Origin: Bordetella sp. 02P26C-1
Lineage (GTDB): Bacteria; Pseudomonadota; Gammaproteobacteria; Burkholderiales; Burkholderiaceae_B
Direction: 5' to 3'
NCBI RefSeq assembly: GCF_009763255.1
Contig: NZ_WSJB01000032.1
Location: 124,001 to 188,000, forward strand
DNA: 64,000 nucleotides
The notes under the pieces were generated by a model, which was not told where the DNA came from, did no database searches, and saw only the letters and a list, made by a program, of their open reading frames with translations. This document shows positions 57,501 through 64,000 of this stretch, piece after piece. Numbering within the stretch: the first letter of the stretch is position 1; every line of letters begins with the position of its first letter. The position numbers were made by a program, and so were the translations under genes.

Positions 57501-58558
57501 AAGCCGGTCAGGCCGGCCTTGGGCTTGGAACCCCGGCCGGTCGCGCCTTCGTCGCGGATCTCGCCGCCCGCGCCCGTCGAGGCACCCGGGAAAGGCGCGA
57601 TCGCGGTCGGGTGGTTGTGCGTTTCGACCTTCATCAAGGTGTGCACGAGCGCGTCGCGGCGCACGTAGCGCGCGGCTTCGCTGCCCTGGCCATCATCGGA
57701 CGGCACGCCAGCCTGGAATCGCTGCGCGGGGCCGCCTTCCATCACGGCGGCGTTATCCGAATAGGCGATGACCGTGCCTTGCGGCTGGGCCTTGTGCGTG
57801 GCGCGGATCATGCCGAACAGGGTTTCGGACTGCGGCTGGCCGTCGATGACCCATTGCGCGTTAAAGATCTTGTGGCGGCAGTGTTCGCTATTAGCCTGGG
57901 CGAACATCATCAGTTCGACATCGGTCGGATCACGGCCCAGGGTGGTGAAGGACTGCGCAAGGTAGTCGATTTCGTCTTCCGACAGCGCCAGACCCAGCGT
58001 AGTGTTGGCTTCGACCAGCGCATCGCGTCCCTGGGCTTGCACCGCGACGGTACGCATCGGCTTGCCCGCCAGCGGCTGGAACAGCGCCTGGCTGTCAAAA
58101 TCGGCGCCCACCACGGTCTCGGTCATGCGGTCATGCAGGCAGTCGGCCGCGCGCGCCAGCATGGCGTCATCGATGGACTTCGTGCCGAGCAGGCCTTTTT
58201 CCGGGACCAGGAAATAGCGGATGCCGCGCTCGATGCGCCGCACGGCATCCAGGCCGCAGTTGTGCGCGATGTCGGTGGCCTTACTGGCCCACGGCGAAAT
58301 CGTGCCCAGGCGCGGAATCACCAGCAGCGACAGGCTCTTGGCCGGCGGCTCGATCGCGTCGGCCGTGCCGTAGTCGAGCAGTTGGGTCAGCTGTTGCTGT
58401 TGTGCGGCATCGAGCGCCGCCTCCGTGCTGACAAAATGCTCGTAGCGAGCGGAAATATCCGCGACGGGCAGGCCCGCCTCTCGCAGCTGTGCCAGGAGAC
58501 GCTCACGGCGGAAGGCGGAAAGGACAGATGAACCGGGCAAATGCTGGACGAGAGACAC
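54509..58558 (-). CDS. purL: Phosphoribosylformylglycinamidine synthase
   Basis: Approximately 1349 residues from a GTG at 58558 that gives [16 protein letters not shown], as in relatives; an ATG at 58603 with AAAAGG ahead would add 15 hydrophobic residues and cannot be excluded. PurL makes FGAM from FGAR, glutamine and ATP. Domains in order: N-terminal PurS-like, the two AIR-synthase-type ATP-grasp repeats ([42 protein letters not shown]), and the C-terminal class I glutaminase with Cys in [12 protein letters not shown] and His/Glu in [11 protein letters not shown]. One of the longest enzymes of the bacterium; a large antisense ORF lies inside it. Confidence 0.97.
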   Translation of the reverse strand: MSLVQHLPGSSVLSAFRRERLLAQLREAGLPVADISARYEHFVSTEAALDAAQQQQLTQLLDYGTADAIEPPAKSLSLLVIPRLGTISPWASKATDIAHNCGLDAVRRIERGIRYFLVPEKGLLGTKSIDDAMLARAADCLHDRMTETVVGADFDSQALFQPLAGKPMRTVAVQAQGRDALVEANTTLGLALSEDEIDYLAQSFTTLGRDPTDVELMMFAQANSEHCRHKIFNAQWVIDGQPQSETLFGMIRATHKAQPQGTVIAYSDNAAVMEGGPAQRFQAGVPSDDGQGSEAARYVRRDALVHTLMKVETHNHPTAIAPFPGASTGAGGEIRDEGATGRGSKPKAGLTGFTVSHLRFPDAIQPWEADHHGLPDRIASPLSIMIDGPIGGAAFNNEYGRPNLLGYFRTYEQTAGDTRWGYHKPIMIAGGLGSIDAELTKKEIIPPGALLIQLGGPGFRIGMGGGAASSISMGSNSAELDFDSVQRGNPEIERRAQEVIDRCWQQGNNNPILAIHDVGAGGLSNAFPELVNDAGRGAVFDLKRVPVEESGLSPAEIWSNESQERYVLSILPQDLARFDAIARRERCPYAVVGVATEERQLRVVDGEGLPGLDELIQASEANARPVDVPIDVILGKPPRMTRDVKRLPGVSEPLDLVGIDLTEAAYRVLRHPTVANKSFLITIGDRTVGGLSSRDQMVGPWQVPVADCAVTLADYEGFRGEAMAMGERTPLAVLNAPASGRMAVAEALTNLAAADVARLEDIKLSANWMAACGVEGQDAALYDTVSAVSELCQATGLSIPVGKDSLSMKTTWNQDGENRQVVAPVSLIVTAFSPVGDVRNSLTPQLRAEAGDSVLIVIDLGRGRHRMGGSILAQAFNQVGENVPDIDSPQDLRAFFVTIRTLAEAGVLLAYHDRSDGGLFATLCEMAFAGRTGISVNLDMLTFDANSADWGDYKIRPEQVAVQRDELTLKALFCEEAGAVIQVPASERDAVMQVLRGAGLSAHSHVIGGLNDSDTIEFYRDGKKIWSQPRADLGRAWSEVSYRIMSRRDNPACAQAELDIWNDTQDPGLSPRVAFDPQEDIAAPFIATGKRPRVAILREQGCNSQVEMAWAFDTAGFDAIDVHMTDLLSGRIDLSTMQGLVAVGGFSYGDVLGAGEGWARTIRFNSRLSDQFAEYFARQDTFALGVCNGCQMMAALAPMIPGAEYWPRFTRNQSEKYEARLSLVELTASPSIFFKGMEGTRVPVAVAHGEGYADYSKQGDASQVLVAARFIDHRGNPTEAYPFNPNGSPGGQTSVTTADGRFTVIMPHPERVTRNVMMSWAPKQWGEADSGGAFTPWMRMFRNARVWVG

Positions 58559-58705
58559 GATGCGGGCGCCGTTTGGAGAAGTGAATAGAAGCAAAAGCAG
58601 CATTTTACCTTTTCAGGGGTTTTCCCGAAGCGGCGGAGCAAAAAGAAGCTGCAATTGAGCCGCTGCCTCCGTTACAAATTCGTGGGATCGTTACCCTGCC
58701 CCCGT

Positions 58706-58722
58706 TTTTTGCGGCGCAAAAA
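58706..58722. repeat. Inverted repeat in the purL-TRAP intergenic gap
   Basis: TTTTTGC-GGC-GCAAAAA, a perfect 7-bp repeat with a 3-bp centre. It lies in the 414-bp gap between purL and the TRAP operon, which otherwise contains no gene that I can support. Confidence 0.4.
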
Positions 58723-58972
58723 GGCGGTGGCGCTGGCGCGATTCACCTGAATCCTGCCTGCACTCACGGGCGGCATGACGGCGAAATTGCCGCCCCGCAG
58801 CATAGGCGCCCGCCCTTCACCCACGGGAAAACACGCACTACCTTGCACCATTCATGCAGGTAGGATGCTGCAAGTTCGCATCGCAAGGGTGGACTGGATG
58901 GCGTTGGCTGCCTCCCATAAGGAAAGGTCAACGCTGTTTGTCCGCGTTTTATGTCCAGGCTGTTCGCTATCC

Positions 58973-59512
58973 ATGTCCCGTCCTGACGTTCCCGTTAACC
59001 CGCCGTCTTCCCCTGAGCCCATCATCGCCGTCGAACCCGACCCGCCAGTGAAAGTGCCGCTGGCCATCGAGGACGGCCTCGCCGTGGGCGTGCTGGCCAC
59101 TCTGGCTTTGATCACGCTGGGCAACGTGCTGGTGCGTTACTTCACCGACCAGTCGTTCGCCTGGACTGAAGAGATCTCGGTATTTCTCTTGATTGTGCTG
59201 ACCATGGCCGGTGCGAGCAGTGCCTTTGTCAGGAACCACCACATTCGTATCGAAGCCTTCGCCGATGGCGGGACACCCGCGCGCAAACGGGGTTTGGCTA
59301 TCGCCTCGCACACGATCGTTCTGCTGTTTTTCATACTGCTCACCGTGCTGTCCGCCCGTCTGGTGTGGGATGAATACCGTTACGAAGACACCTCCCCCGC
59401 CATCGGGGTGCCAACGTGGTGGTATTCAATCTGGCTGCCCGCCATGTCCGCGGCAATCACGTTGCGTACGTTGGGCATCCTGCGCCGTCTGCTGCGAGGC
59501 GCTGTGCAATGA
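58973..59512 (+). CDS. TRAP transporter small permease (DctQ type)
   Basis: 179 residues from ATG 58973; the frame is open further upstream but that part has no protein character. The protein has four membrane helices in the DctQ pattern: LAVGVLATLALITLGNVLVRYFTDQSFAWTEEISVFLLIVLTMAGASSAFVRNHHIRIEAF. A soluble Pro-rich N-terminal 40 residues is unusual but within range. Its stop overlaps the next start (ATGA), so it is coupled to the large permease. Confidence 0.92.
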   Translation: MSRPDVPVNPPSSPEPIIAVEPDPPVKVPLAIEDGLAVGVLATLALITLGNVLVRYFTDQSFAWTEEISVFLLIVLTMAGASSAFVRNHHIRIEAFADGGTPARKRGLAIASHTIVLLFFILLTVLSARLVWDEYRYEDTSPAIGVPTWWYSIWLPAMSAAITLRTLGILRRLLRGAVQ

Positions 59513-60807
59513 TCGCTGCGCTGCTGTTTGTCGTTTTCGCTATCTTGATGATTATCGGCGTGCCGGTGGGCGTGGCATTGGGAATCGCGGGCACGCTGGC
59601 GATCGCGCTGTCGAATCTGGACGTGGCCTGGTTCGGTCTGCTGGCCGTGCCTCAGAATTTTTATGCGGGGCTGGCGAAATACCCGCTCTTGGCGATTCCG
59701 ATGTTTGTGCTGGTCGGCTCGATATTCGATCGATCGGGCGTGGCGCGGCGGCTGGTGGATTTAGCCATCGCCATCGTGGGCCGGGGATCGGGCATGCTGC
59801 CGCTGATCGCGATCGCGGTGGCGATGTTTTTGGGTGGGATTTCCGGTTCGGGTCCAGCGTGCGCGGCTGCCGTGGGCGCGGTCATGATCGCCGCCATGTC
59901 GCGTGCCGGTTACCCGGCGTCGTTTTCGGCCTCGGTCGTCGCGGCGGGCGCGGCCACGGATATTCTGATCCCACCGTCCATCGCCTTTATTGTTTATTCC
60001 GTTCTGGTGCCCGGCGCGTCCGTCCCCGCCCTGTTTGCCGCCGGCATGGTGCCGGGGCTACTGGCGGGGATCGCGCTGATCGTGCCCGCGGTGTGGCTTT
60101 CGCGTAAGTACAAACTTGGCATTCATGAATCCCATCTGCCTCGCCCGCCTTTCTGGGCGAGCCTGCGCGAGGCGGTGTGGGGGCTGGCCGCGCCGGTGCT
60201 GATTCTGGGCGGCATGCGGCTGGGCTGGTTCACGCCCACCGAGGCCGCCGTGGTGGCCGTGTTCTACGGGCTGTTTGTCGGCATGTTTATTCATCGCACG
60301 ATACGCGTGCGGGATCTTTATACGATCCTGCGCGAGGCGGCGGAACTGTCGGCCGTCATCATGATGGTGGTGGCGTTGGCGGGTGTATTCGCGTGGGCAT
60401 TGTCGACGCTGAGCATCATCGACCCGATCACGCATGCCATCGTCAACTCTGGCTTAGGCGAATGGGGTGTGATGTCCTTATTGGTGCTGCTCCTGATGGT
60501 CATGGGCATGTTCCTCGATGGCATCTCGATATTCCTGATTTTTGTGCCGCTTCTGATGCCGATAGCCGATGCGTATGGCTGGAACCCGGTATGGTTCGGT
60601 GTCATCCTCACGCTGATGGTCGCACTGGGTCAGTTCACGCCGCCCTTGGCAGTGAACCTGATGGTGTCCTGCCGCATTGCGCGCGTGCCTATGGAGTCCA
60701 CCACGCGGTGGGTGCTATGGCTGCTTGCGGCCATGTTCGTGGTGTTGGTAGCGGTGATCGTGTTTCCGCAGCTCGCGTTATGGCTGCCGCATCAATTGGG
60801 GTACTAG
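59509..60807 (+). CDS. TRAP transporter large permease (DctM type)
   Basis: 432 residues, about twelve membrane helices, the size of DctM. Family marks: VALGIAGTLAIALSNLD, LAIPMFVLVGSIFDRSGVARRLVDLA, GGISGSGPACAAAVGAVMIAAMSRAGYPASFSASVVAAGAATDILIPPSIAFIVYSVL and FTPPLAVNLMVSCRIARVPMES. It carries a dicarboxylate or other organic anion through the membrane with sodium, using the binding protein at 60870. Translationally coupled to the small permease. Confidence 0.96.
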   Translation: MIAALLFVVFAILMIIGVPVGVALGIAGTLAIALSNLDVAWFGLLAVPQNFYAGLAKYPLLAIPMFVLVGSIFDRSGVARRLVDLAIAIVGRGSGMLPLIAIAVAMFLGGISGSGPACAAAVGAVMIAAMSRAGYPASFSASVVAAGAATDILIPPSIAFIVYSVLVPGASVPALFAAGMVPGLLAGIALIVPAVWLSRKYKLGIHESHLPRPPFWASLREAVWGLAAPVLILGGMRLGWFTPTEAAVVAVFYGLFVGMFIHRTIRVRDLYTILREAAELSAVIMMVVALAGVFAWALSTLSIIDPITHAIVNSGLGEWGVMSLLVLLLMVMGMFLDGISIFLIFVPLLMPIADAYGWNPVWFGVILTLMVALGQFTPPLAVNLMVSCRIARVPMESTTRWVLWLLAAMFVVLVAVIVFPQLALWLPHQLGY

Positions 60808-60869
60808 CCAGGAGGCGCAGTTGGCGTTCCAATAACGCACAGATTAGACAAACATAAGGAGACAAACCG

Positions 60870-61898
60870 ATGAAACTACACAAACTGTTTTGCGCCGCTC
60901 TTGTTGCGGCAACGGCGTTTGCCTTAGCGCCAGCACAGGCGCGCGAGTACAAGCCCGAGTACAAGCTTTCCATCGTCGTCGGCACCACATTCCCTTGGGG
61001 CCAGGGCGCGGTGATCTGGTCGGATCTGGTTCGCGAGCGTACCAACGGCCGCATCAATATCAAAGTCTACCCAGGCACCTCGCTGGTCCAGGGCGATCAA
61101 ACCCGCGAATTCACCGCGATCCGGCAAGGCGTCATCGACATGGCCGTCGGTTCGACCATTAATTGGTCCCCGCAGGTAAAACAGCTGAACCTGTTCTCCC
61201 TGCCCTTCTTGATGCCCGATTACGCAGCCATTGACGCATTGGTGCAAGGCGAAGTCGGCAAAGAACTATTCAAGGTCATCGAGAAAGCCGGCGTCGTGCC
61301 GCTGGCCTGGGGGGAAAACGGCTATCGCCAGCTCAGCAATTCGCGCCGGGTGATTTCCAAACCCGAGGACATGAAAGGCATGAAGCTGCGCGTGGTCGGC
61401 TCGCCGCTTTACATCGACACGTTCACCGCCCTGGGCGCCAACCCAACGCAAATGAGCTGGGCCGATGCGCAGCCGGCGCTGGCCAGCGGCGCGGTCGATG
61501 GTCAGGAGAATCCCCTATCGATTTATACCGGTGCAAAGCTATACGATGTGGCCCAGAAATACCTGACGCTCTGGAACTATGTCGCCGACCCACTGGTATT
61601 CGTGGTCAATCGCGAGGTCTGGGAGTCCTGGTCGGAAGAAGATCGCAAAATCGTGCGCGAAGCCGCACTGGAAGCCGCAAAAAAGGAAATCGCTATCGCC
61701 CGTAAAGGGGTAACGCCGGAAGATCCCTCCTTGCTCAAGGAGATCGAGAGCCATGGCGTCACCATCACCACGCTTAACGAAGATCAACACAAGGCGTTTG
61801 TCGAGGCCACCAAACCCGTCTACGAAAAATGGAAGCCTCGCGTGGGCAACGAACTGGTCGACCTGGCCGAGAAATCGATCGCGGCACGCAACAAATAA
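60870..61898 (+). CDS. TRAP transporter substrate-binding protein (DctP type)
   Basis: 342 residues with a signal peptide (MKLHKLFCAALVAATAFALAPAQA). The mature protein shows TRAP blocks: FAREYKPEYKLSIVVGTTF-type N-terminus, the carboxylate-contact arginine region KPEDMKGMKLRVVGSPLYIDTFTALGANPTQMSWADAQPALASGAVDGQENPL, and a TSS-like C-terminus. Ligand unknown but probably an organic acid. Ends 67 bp before a strong terminator. Confidence 0.96.
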   Translation: MKLHKLFCAALVAATAFALAPAQAREYKPEYKLSIVVGTTFPWGQGAVIWSDLVRERTNGRINIKVYPGTSLVQGDQTREFTAIRQGVIDMAVGSTINWSPQVKQLNLFSLPFLMPDYAAIDALVQGEVGKELFKVIEKAGVVPLAWGENGYRQLSNSRRVISKPEDMKGMKLRVVGSPLYIDTFTALGANPTQMSWADAQPALASGAVDGQENPLSIYTGAKLYDVAQKYLTLWNYVADPLVFVVNREVWESWSEEDRKIVREAALEAAKKEIAIARKGVTPEDPSLLKEIESHGVTITTLNEDQHKAFVEATKPVYEKWKPRVGNELVDLAEKSIAARNK

Positions 61899-61965
61899 GC
61901 AGTAACCCAAGGGGATCGGCGGTCACACCGCCTGGGGAGGCAAGTACGCAAGTGTTTGCATCCGG

Positions 61966-61998
61966 CACGGACGCCACGAGGCGTCCGTGTTTTTTTTC
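61966..61998 (+). terminator. Rho-independent terminator after the TRAP operon
   Basis: CACGGACGCC-ACGA-GGCGTCCGTG followed by eight T. It lies between the convergent TRAP binding-protein gene and the Bug gene that ends at 61997. Confidence 0.92.
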
Positions 61999-63007
61999 AG
62001 CCTTCAAGCTTGATGTTGCCGGCCTGAATGATGTCACGCCACTTGGCGATCTCTGCAGCGATGAGCCGCGAGAAATCCTCGCCGCCCGTCGACACGTTTT
62101 CAGAGCCAAACGAAGCAATGACGGAACGCACAGACGGCACGCTCGCCGCTTGCATGGTCGCCTCGGTCAAGCGCTTGGTGATCTGCGGATCGATGTTGGC
62201 GGGCGCCAACAGACCATACCATCCCCGCGCCTCGAAGCCATCCACGCCCGATTCGGCCACCGTGGGCACATCCGGTAGCTGCACGGTCCGGCGCGCGCTC
62301 GAGACGGCCAGCGCCTTCATCTTTCCACTTTGCAGATGCGGCTGCACAAGCGCGAGATTTTCGAACGAATACAACACCTCGCCGCCAATCACCGCGACCA
62401 CCGCGGGCGCCCCACCTTTGTACGCAACATGCGTGGCATGACCACCGGTTCGCTGCTTTAACAATTCGCCGGCCAGGTGCTGCGGTGTGCCTGTTCCCGC
62501 CGAACCATAAAAGGGCGGATTCTTGGCGTCTTGCATCCGGCTCATCAGCTGATCAAACGAATTGATGCCCGATTGGCTGCCGGTGACCAACACCAGCGGC
62601 GTCGCGGCGATCAGCGAGATCGGGGTGAAATCACGGGTGGAGTCGTAAGTCAGATTTTTCTGCAGCGAGACATTGATTGCCAAAGGGCCGCTCGCGCCTA
62701 ACAGCAGCGTATAGGGATCGCCCGAGGCCCGCGCCACGAACGCGGTACCGATATTGCCGCCTGCGCCGGGCTTGTCCTCCACAATAATGGGTTGCCCCAG
62801 CGTTTTACTGATTTCCGCCCCGACCAACCGCGCCAGAATATCCACGATCCCGCCTGGCGGGTATGGGTTGATGATGCGCAGTGGCTGGCTCGGCCAATTT
62901 GTCGCGGCGGCACTCGCCTCCGCTGCCCACGCTCGCATAGAGTGTGTTGCGCCGAGCGCACCCGCCATGGCGGTCGCGACACCGCCTAGAAATTCACGTC
63001 TTTTCAT
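61997..63007 (-). CDS. Bug/TctC family tripartite tricarboxylate transporter binding protein
   Basis: 336 residues from ATG 63007, preceded by GGAGGG. The signal sequence (MKRREFLGGVATAMAGALGATHSMRAWAA) has the twin-arginine pattern R-R-x-F-L, unlike the Sec signals of the other two Bug genes here. Mature blocks: WPSQPLRIINPYPPGGIVDILARLV, EDKPGAGGNIGTAFVAR and PTVAESGVDGFEARGWYGLLAPANI. It follows the TauD/TfdA-like dioxygenase on the same strand by 46 bp, as the Bug-dioxygenase pair at 43-45 kb also does. Confidence 0.95.
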   Translation of the reverse strand: MKRREFLGGVATAMAGALGATHSMRAWAAEASAAATNWPSQPLRIINPYPPGGIVDILARLVGAEISKTLGQPIIVEDKPGAGGNIGTAFVARASGDPYTLLLGASGPLAINVSLQKNLTYDSTRDFTPISLIAATPLVLVTGSQSGINSFDQLMSRMQDAKNPPFYGSAGTGTPQHLAGELLKQRTGGHATHVAYKGGAPAVVAVIGGEVLYSFENLALVQPHLQSGKMKALAVSSARRTVQLPDVPTVAESGVDGFEARGWYGLLAPANIDPQITKRLTEATMQAASVPSVRSVIASFGSENVSTGGEDFSRLIAAEIAKWRDIIQAGNIKLEG

Positions 63008-63053
63008 ATATTTGTCCCCCTCCAACCGGCCAACATCATGCCCTCGATCCGGC

Positions 63054-64000
63054 TCAAGCCGGTTGCAAGGCAAAAGTCAGCGTCGTGCCTTTCACAATAA
63101 TGCCGCCGCGCTCACCCGGCGTCAGCGAGCCATAGCGCGCCGCGAACGACGGCGGCAAGGCACGCGCTTCCTTAGGCGCTAACCATAGGCGCAGCAAATG
63201 ACGTTTGCGCTCCGGCTCGGGCCAATCTTCGAAATCGGTGCGCGAGTGCAGGATTTGATGGTTATGCAGGAACTGTATGTCGCCGGGCAGGAACTCCATT
63301 TGCAGACAGAACTGCGGATCGTTGGCCAGCTCGTCGAGCATGGCGAGCGCCTCGATCTCCCGCTCGGTCAGACGACGCGCCTGTGGGAAGTTTTTCTGTG
63401 CACTGCGGATGTATTGGCCCACATAGATAGTGGTGAGCTGTCCGTCGAACCAGTTGAACACCGGCACATCGAACCAGGGTTTTTGCCCGTCGGGGACTTC
63501 GCCGCGACGATCCGTGGGAAACGCATGGAACAGCTCCGCCGCGAGGTCGGGCCGGCGTTCCATCATGGCGTTGTAGATCGAATAGGAACTGACGATACGA
63601 CTCTCGCCGCCAGACTTGGAAGTTTTCAAACACATCAGACCGACGATGTCGCACGAGTCGGTGTGATATTCCAGCTGCCGGTTCGTCTGATAGTAACGAG
63701 TCGCCGGCTGATTGATGTCGGCACCCGTATCACGAACATGGCCCAGCAAATGCCCGGCTGCATTTTGCGAGCGGAAACTGCCGAACCAAGAACCAATCCC
63801 GAGGTACGCGATCGCCGCCTGCTCGGTCGTATAGCGCTCAACCGGAAAGCCGCGTAGCAACACAAACCCCCGGCCGTTGAGCACCTCTTGCAGCATATCC
63901 TTCAGACGCGGTCCGAGCGTGGGTAGCAGAAAGGTCTCTGGCGAAATATCAGCGAAGGTTCGGCCGGAGGTGAGGTGGTGCCGGATGGCGGCATCGATCT
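63054..64000 (-). CDS. TauD/TfdA family dioxygenase, C-terminal part
   Basis: Partial gene: the frame is open to the right edge, so the N-terminus is missing. The Fe(II)/2-oxoglutarate site is present: EYHTDSCDIVGLM for His and Asp, and the distal His in FLHNHQILHSRTDFEDWPEP with Arg in RKRHLLRLWLAP. The upstream part (SGRTFADISPETFLLPTLGPRLKDMLQEV, GRGFVLLRGFPVERYTTEQAAIAYLGIGSWFG) matches the start of long TauD-like enzymes. Substrate unknown; adjacent to a Bug gene. Confidence 0.9.
   Translation of the reverse strand, partial: IDAAIRHHLTSGRTFADISPETFLLPTLGPRLKDMLQEVLNGRGFVLLRGFPVERYTTEQAAIAYLGIGSWFGSFRSQNAAGHLLGHVRDTGADINQPATRYYQTNRQLEYHTDSCDIVGLMCLKTSKSGGESRIVSSYSIYNAMMERRPDLAAELFHAFPTDRRGEVPDGQKPWFDVPVFNWFDGQLTTIYVGQYIRSAQKNFPQARRLTEREIEALAMLDELANDPQFCLQMEFLPGDIQFLHNHQILHSRTDFEDWPEPERKRHLLRLWLAPKEARALPPSFAARYGSLTPGERGGIIVKGTTLTFALQPA

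Overview
This is a 64 kb stretch of GC-rich bacterial chromosome, most likely from a betaproteobacterium of the Alcaligenaceae (Bordetella/Achromobacter type). Reasons: three orphan tripartite-tricarboxylate ('Bug') periplasmic binding proteins with no membrane partners nearby, a BpH3-like short H-NS protein, a split NAD(P) transhydrogenase (pntAA-pntAB-pntB), many LysR/IclR-controlled catabolic cassettes, and gene pairs typical of that family. I see no IS element, prophage, CRISPR array, rRNA or tRNA; this is core chromosome with interspersed catabolic cassettes.

Layout. 1-9.5 kb: the start of an RND efflux adaptor lipoprotein divergent from a LysR regulator; rluF, ubiC, yaeQ; an HMG-CoA-lyase/CoA-transferase/Bug cassette; a PerM/AI-2E family permease and small proteins. 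9.5-16.6 kb: two unknown small proteins separated by a structured non-coding stretch, a cytochrome b561-like protein facing a cytochrome c', purB, a glutathione transferase, a TauE-like permease and mnmA. 16.7-29 kb: the transhydrogenase operon; glycolate oxidase glcDEF with a D-lactate-dehydrogenase-like flavoprotein and aroG; tldD with a Nit-type amidase; H-NS. 29-43.4 kb: pepN, fbp, hom-thrC, bcp, phoH, pdxA, an SBF-like transporter and an SRAP protein. 43.4-54.4 kb: an IclR-controlled TfdA-like dioxygenase with a Bug protein, a LysR/MFS/MlrC-like cassette, an AraC/SDR pair, DUF1415, an M20 peptidase and a Pmp3-like peptide. 54.5-64 kb: purL, a TRAP transporter operon (small permease, large permease, binding protein) facing a Bug protein and a second TauD/TfdA-like dioxygenase cut by the window end.

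The most striking item is upstream of aroG (first enzyme of the shikimate pathway). A 27-codon leader peptide rich in alternating Phe and Tyr codons is followed by a strong Rho-independent terminator, and the leader can form mutually exclusive 1:2, 2:3 and 3:4 pairings, as in classical transcription attenuation. It implies that DAHP synthase here is controlled by charged tRNA-Phe and tRNA-Tyr. Other regulatory signals visible are twin 17-bp inverted repeats between an IclR gene and the dioxygenase it faces, a LysR-type T-N11-A box at the efflux locus, and a series of four hairpins behind a sigma70-like promoter near 10.1 kb that could be a small RNA or long 5' leader.

Most gene calls rest on recognised family motifs in the translated sequence; operators, promoters and substrate assignments are inferences.
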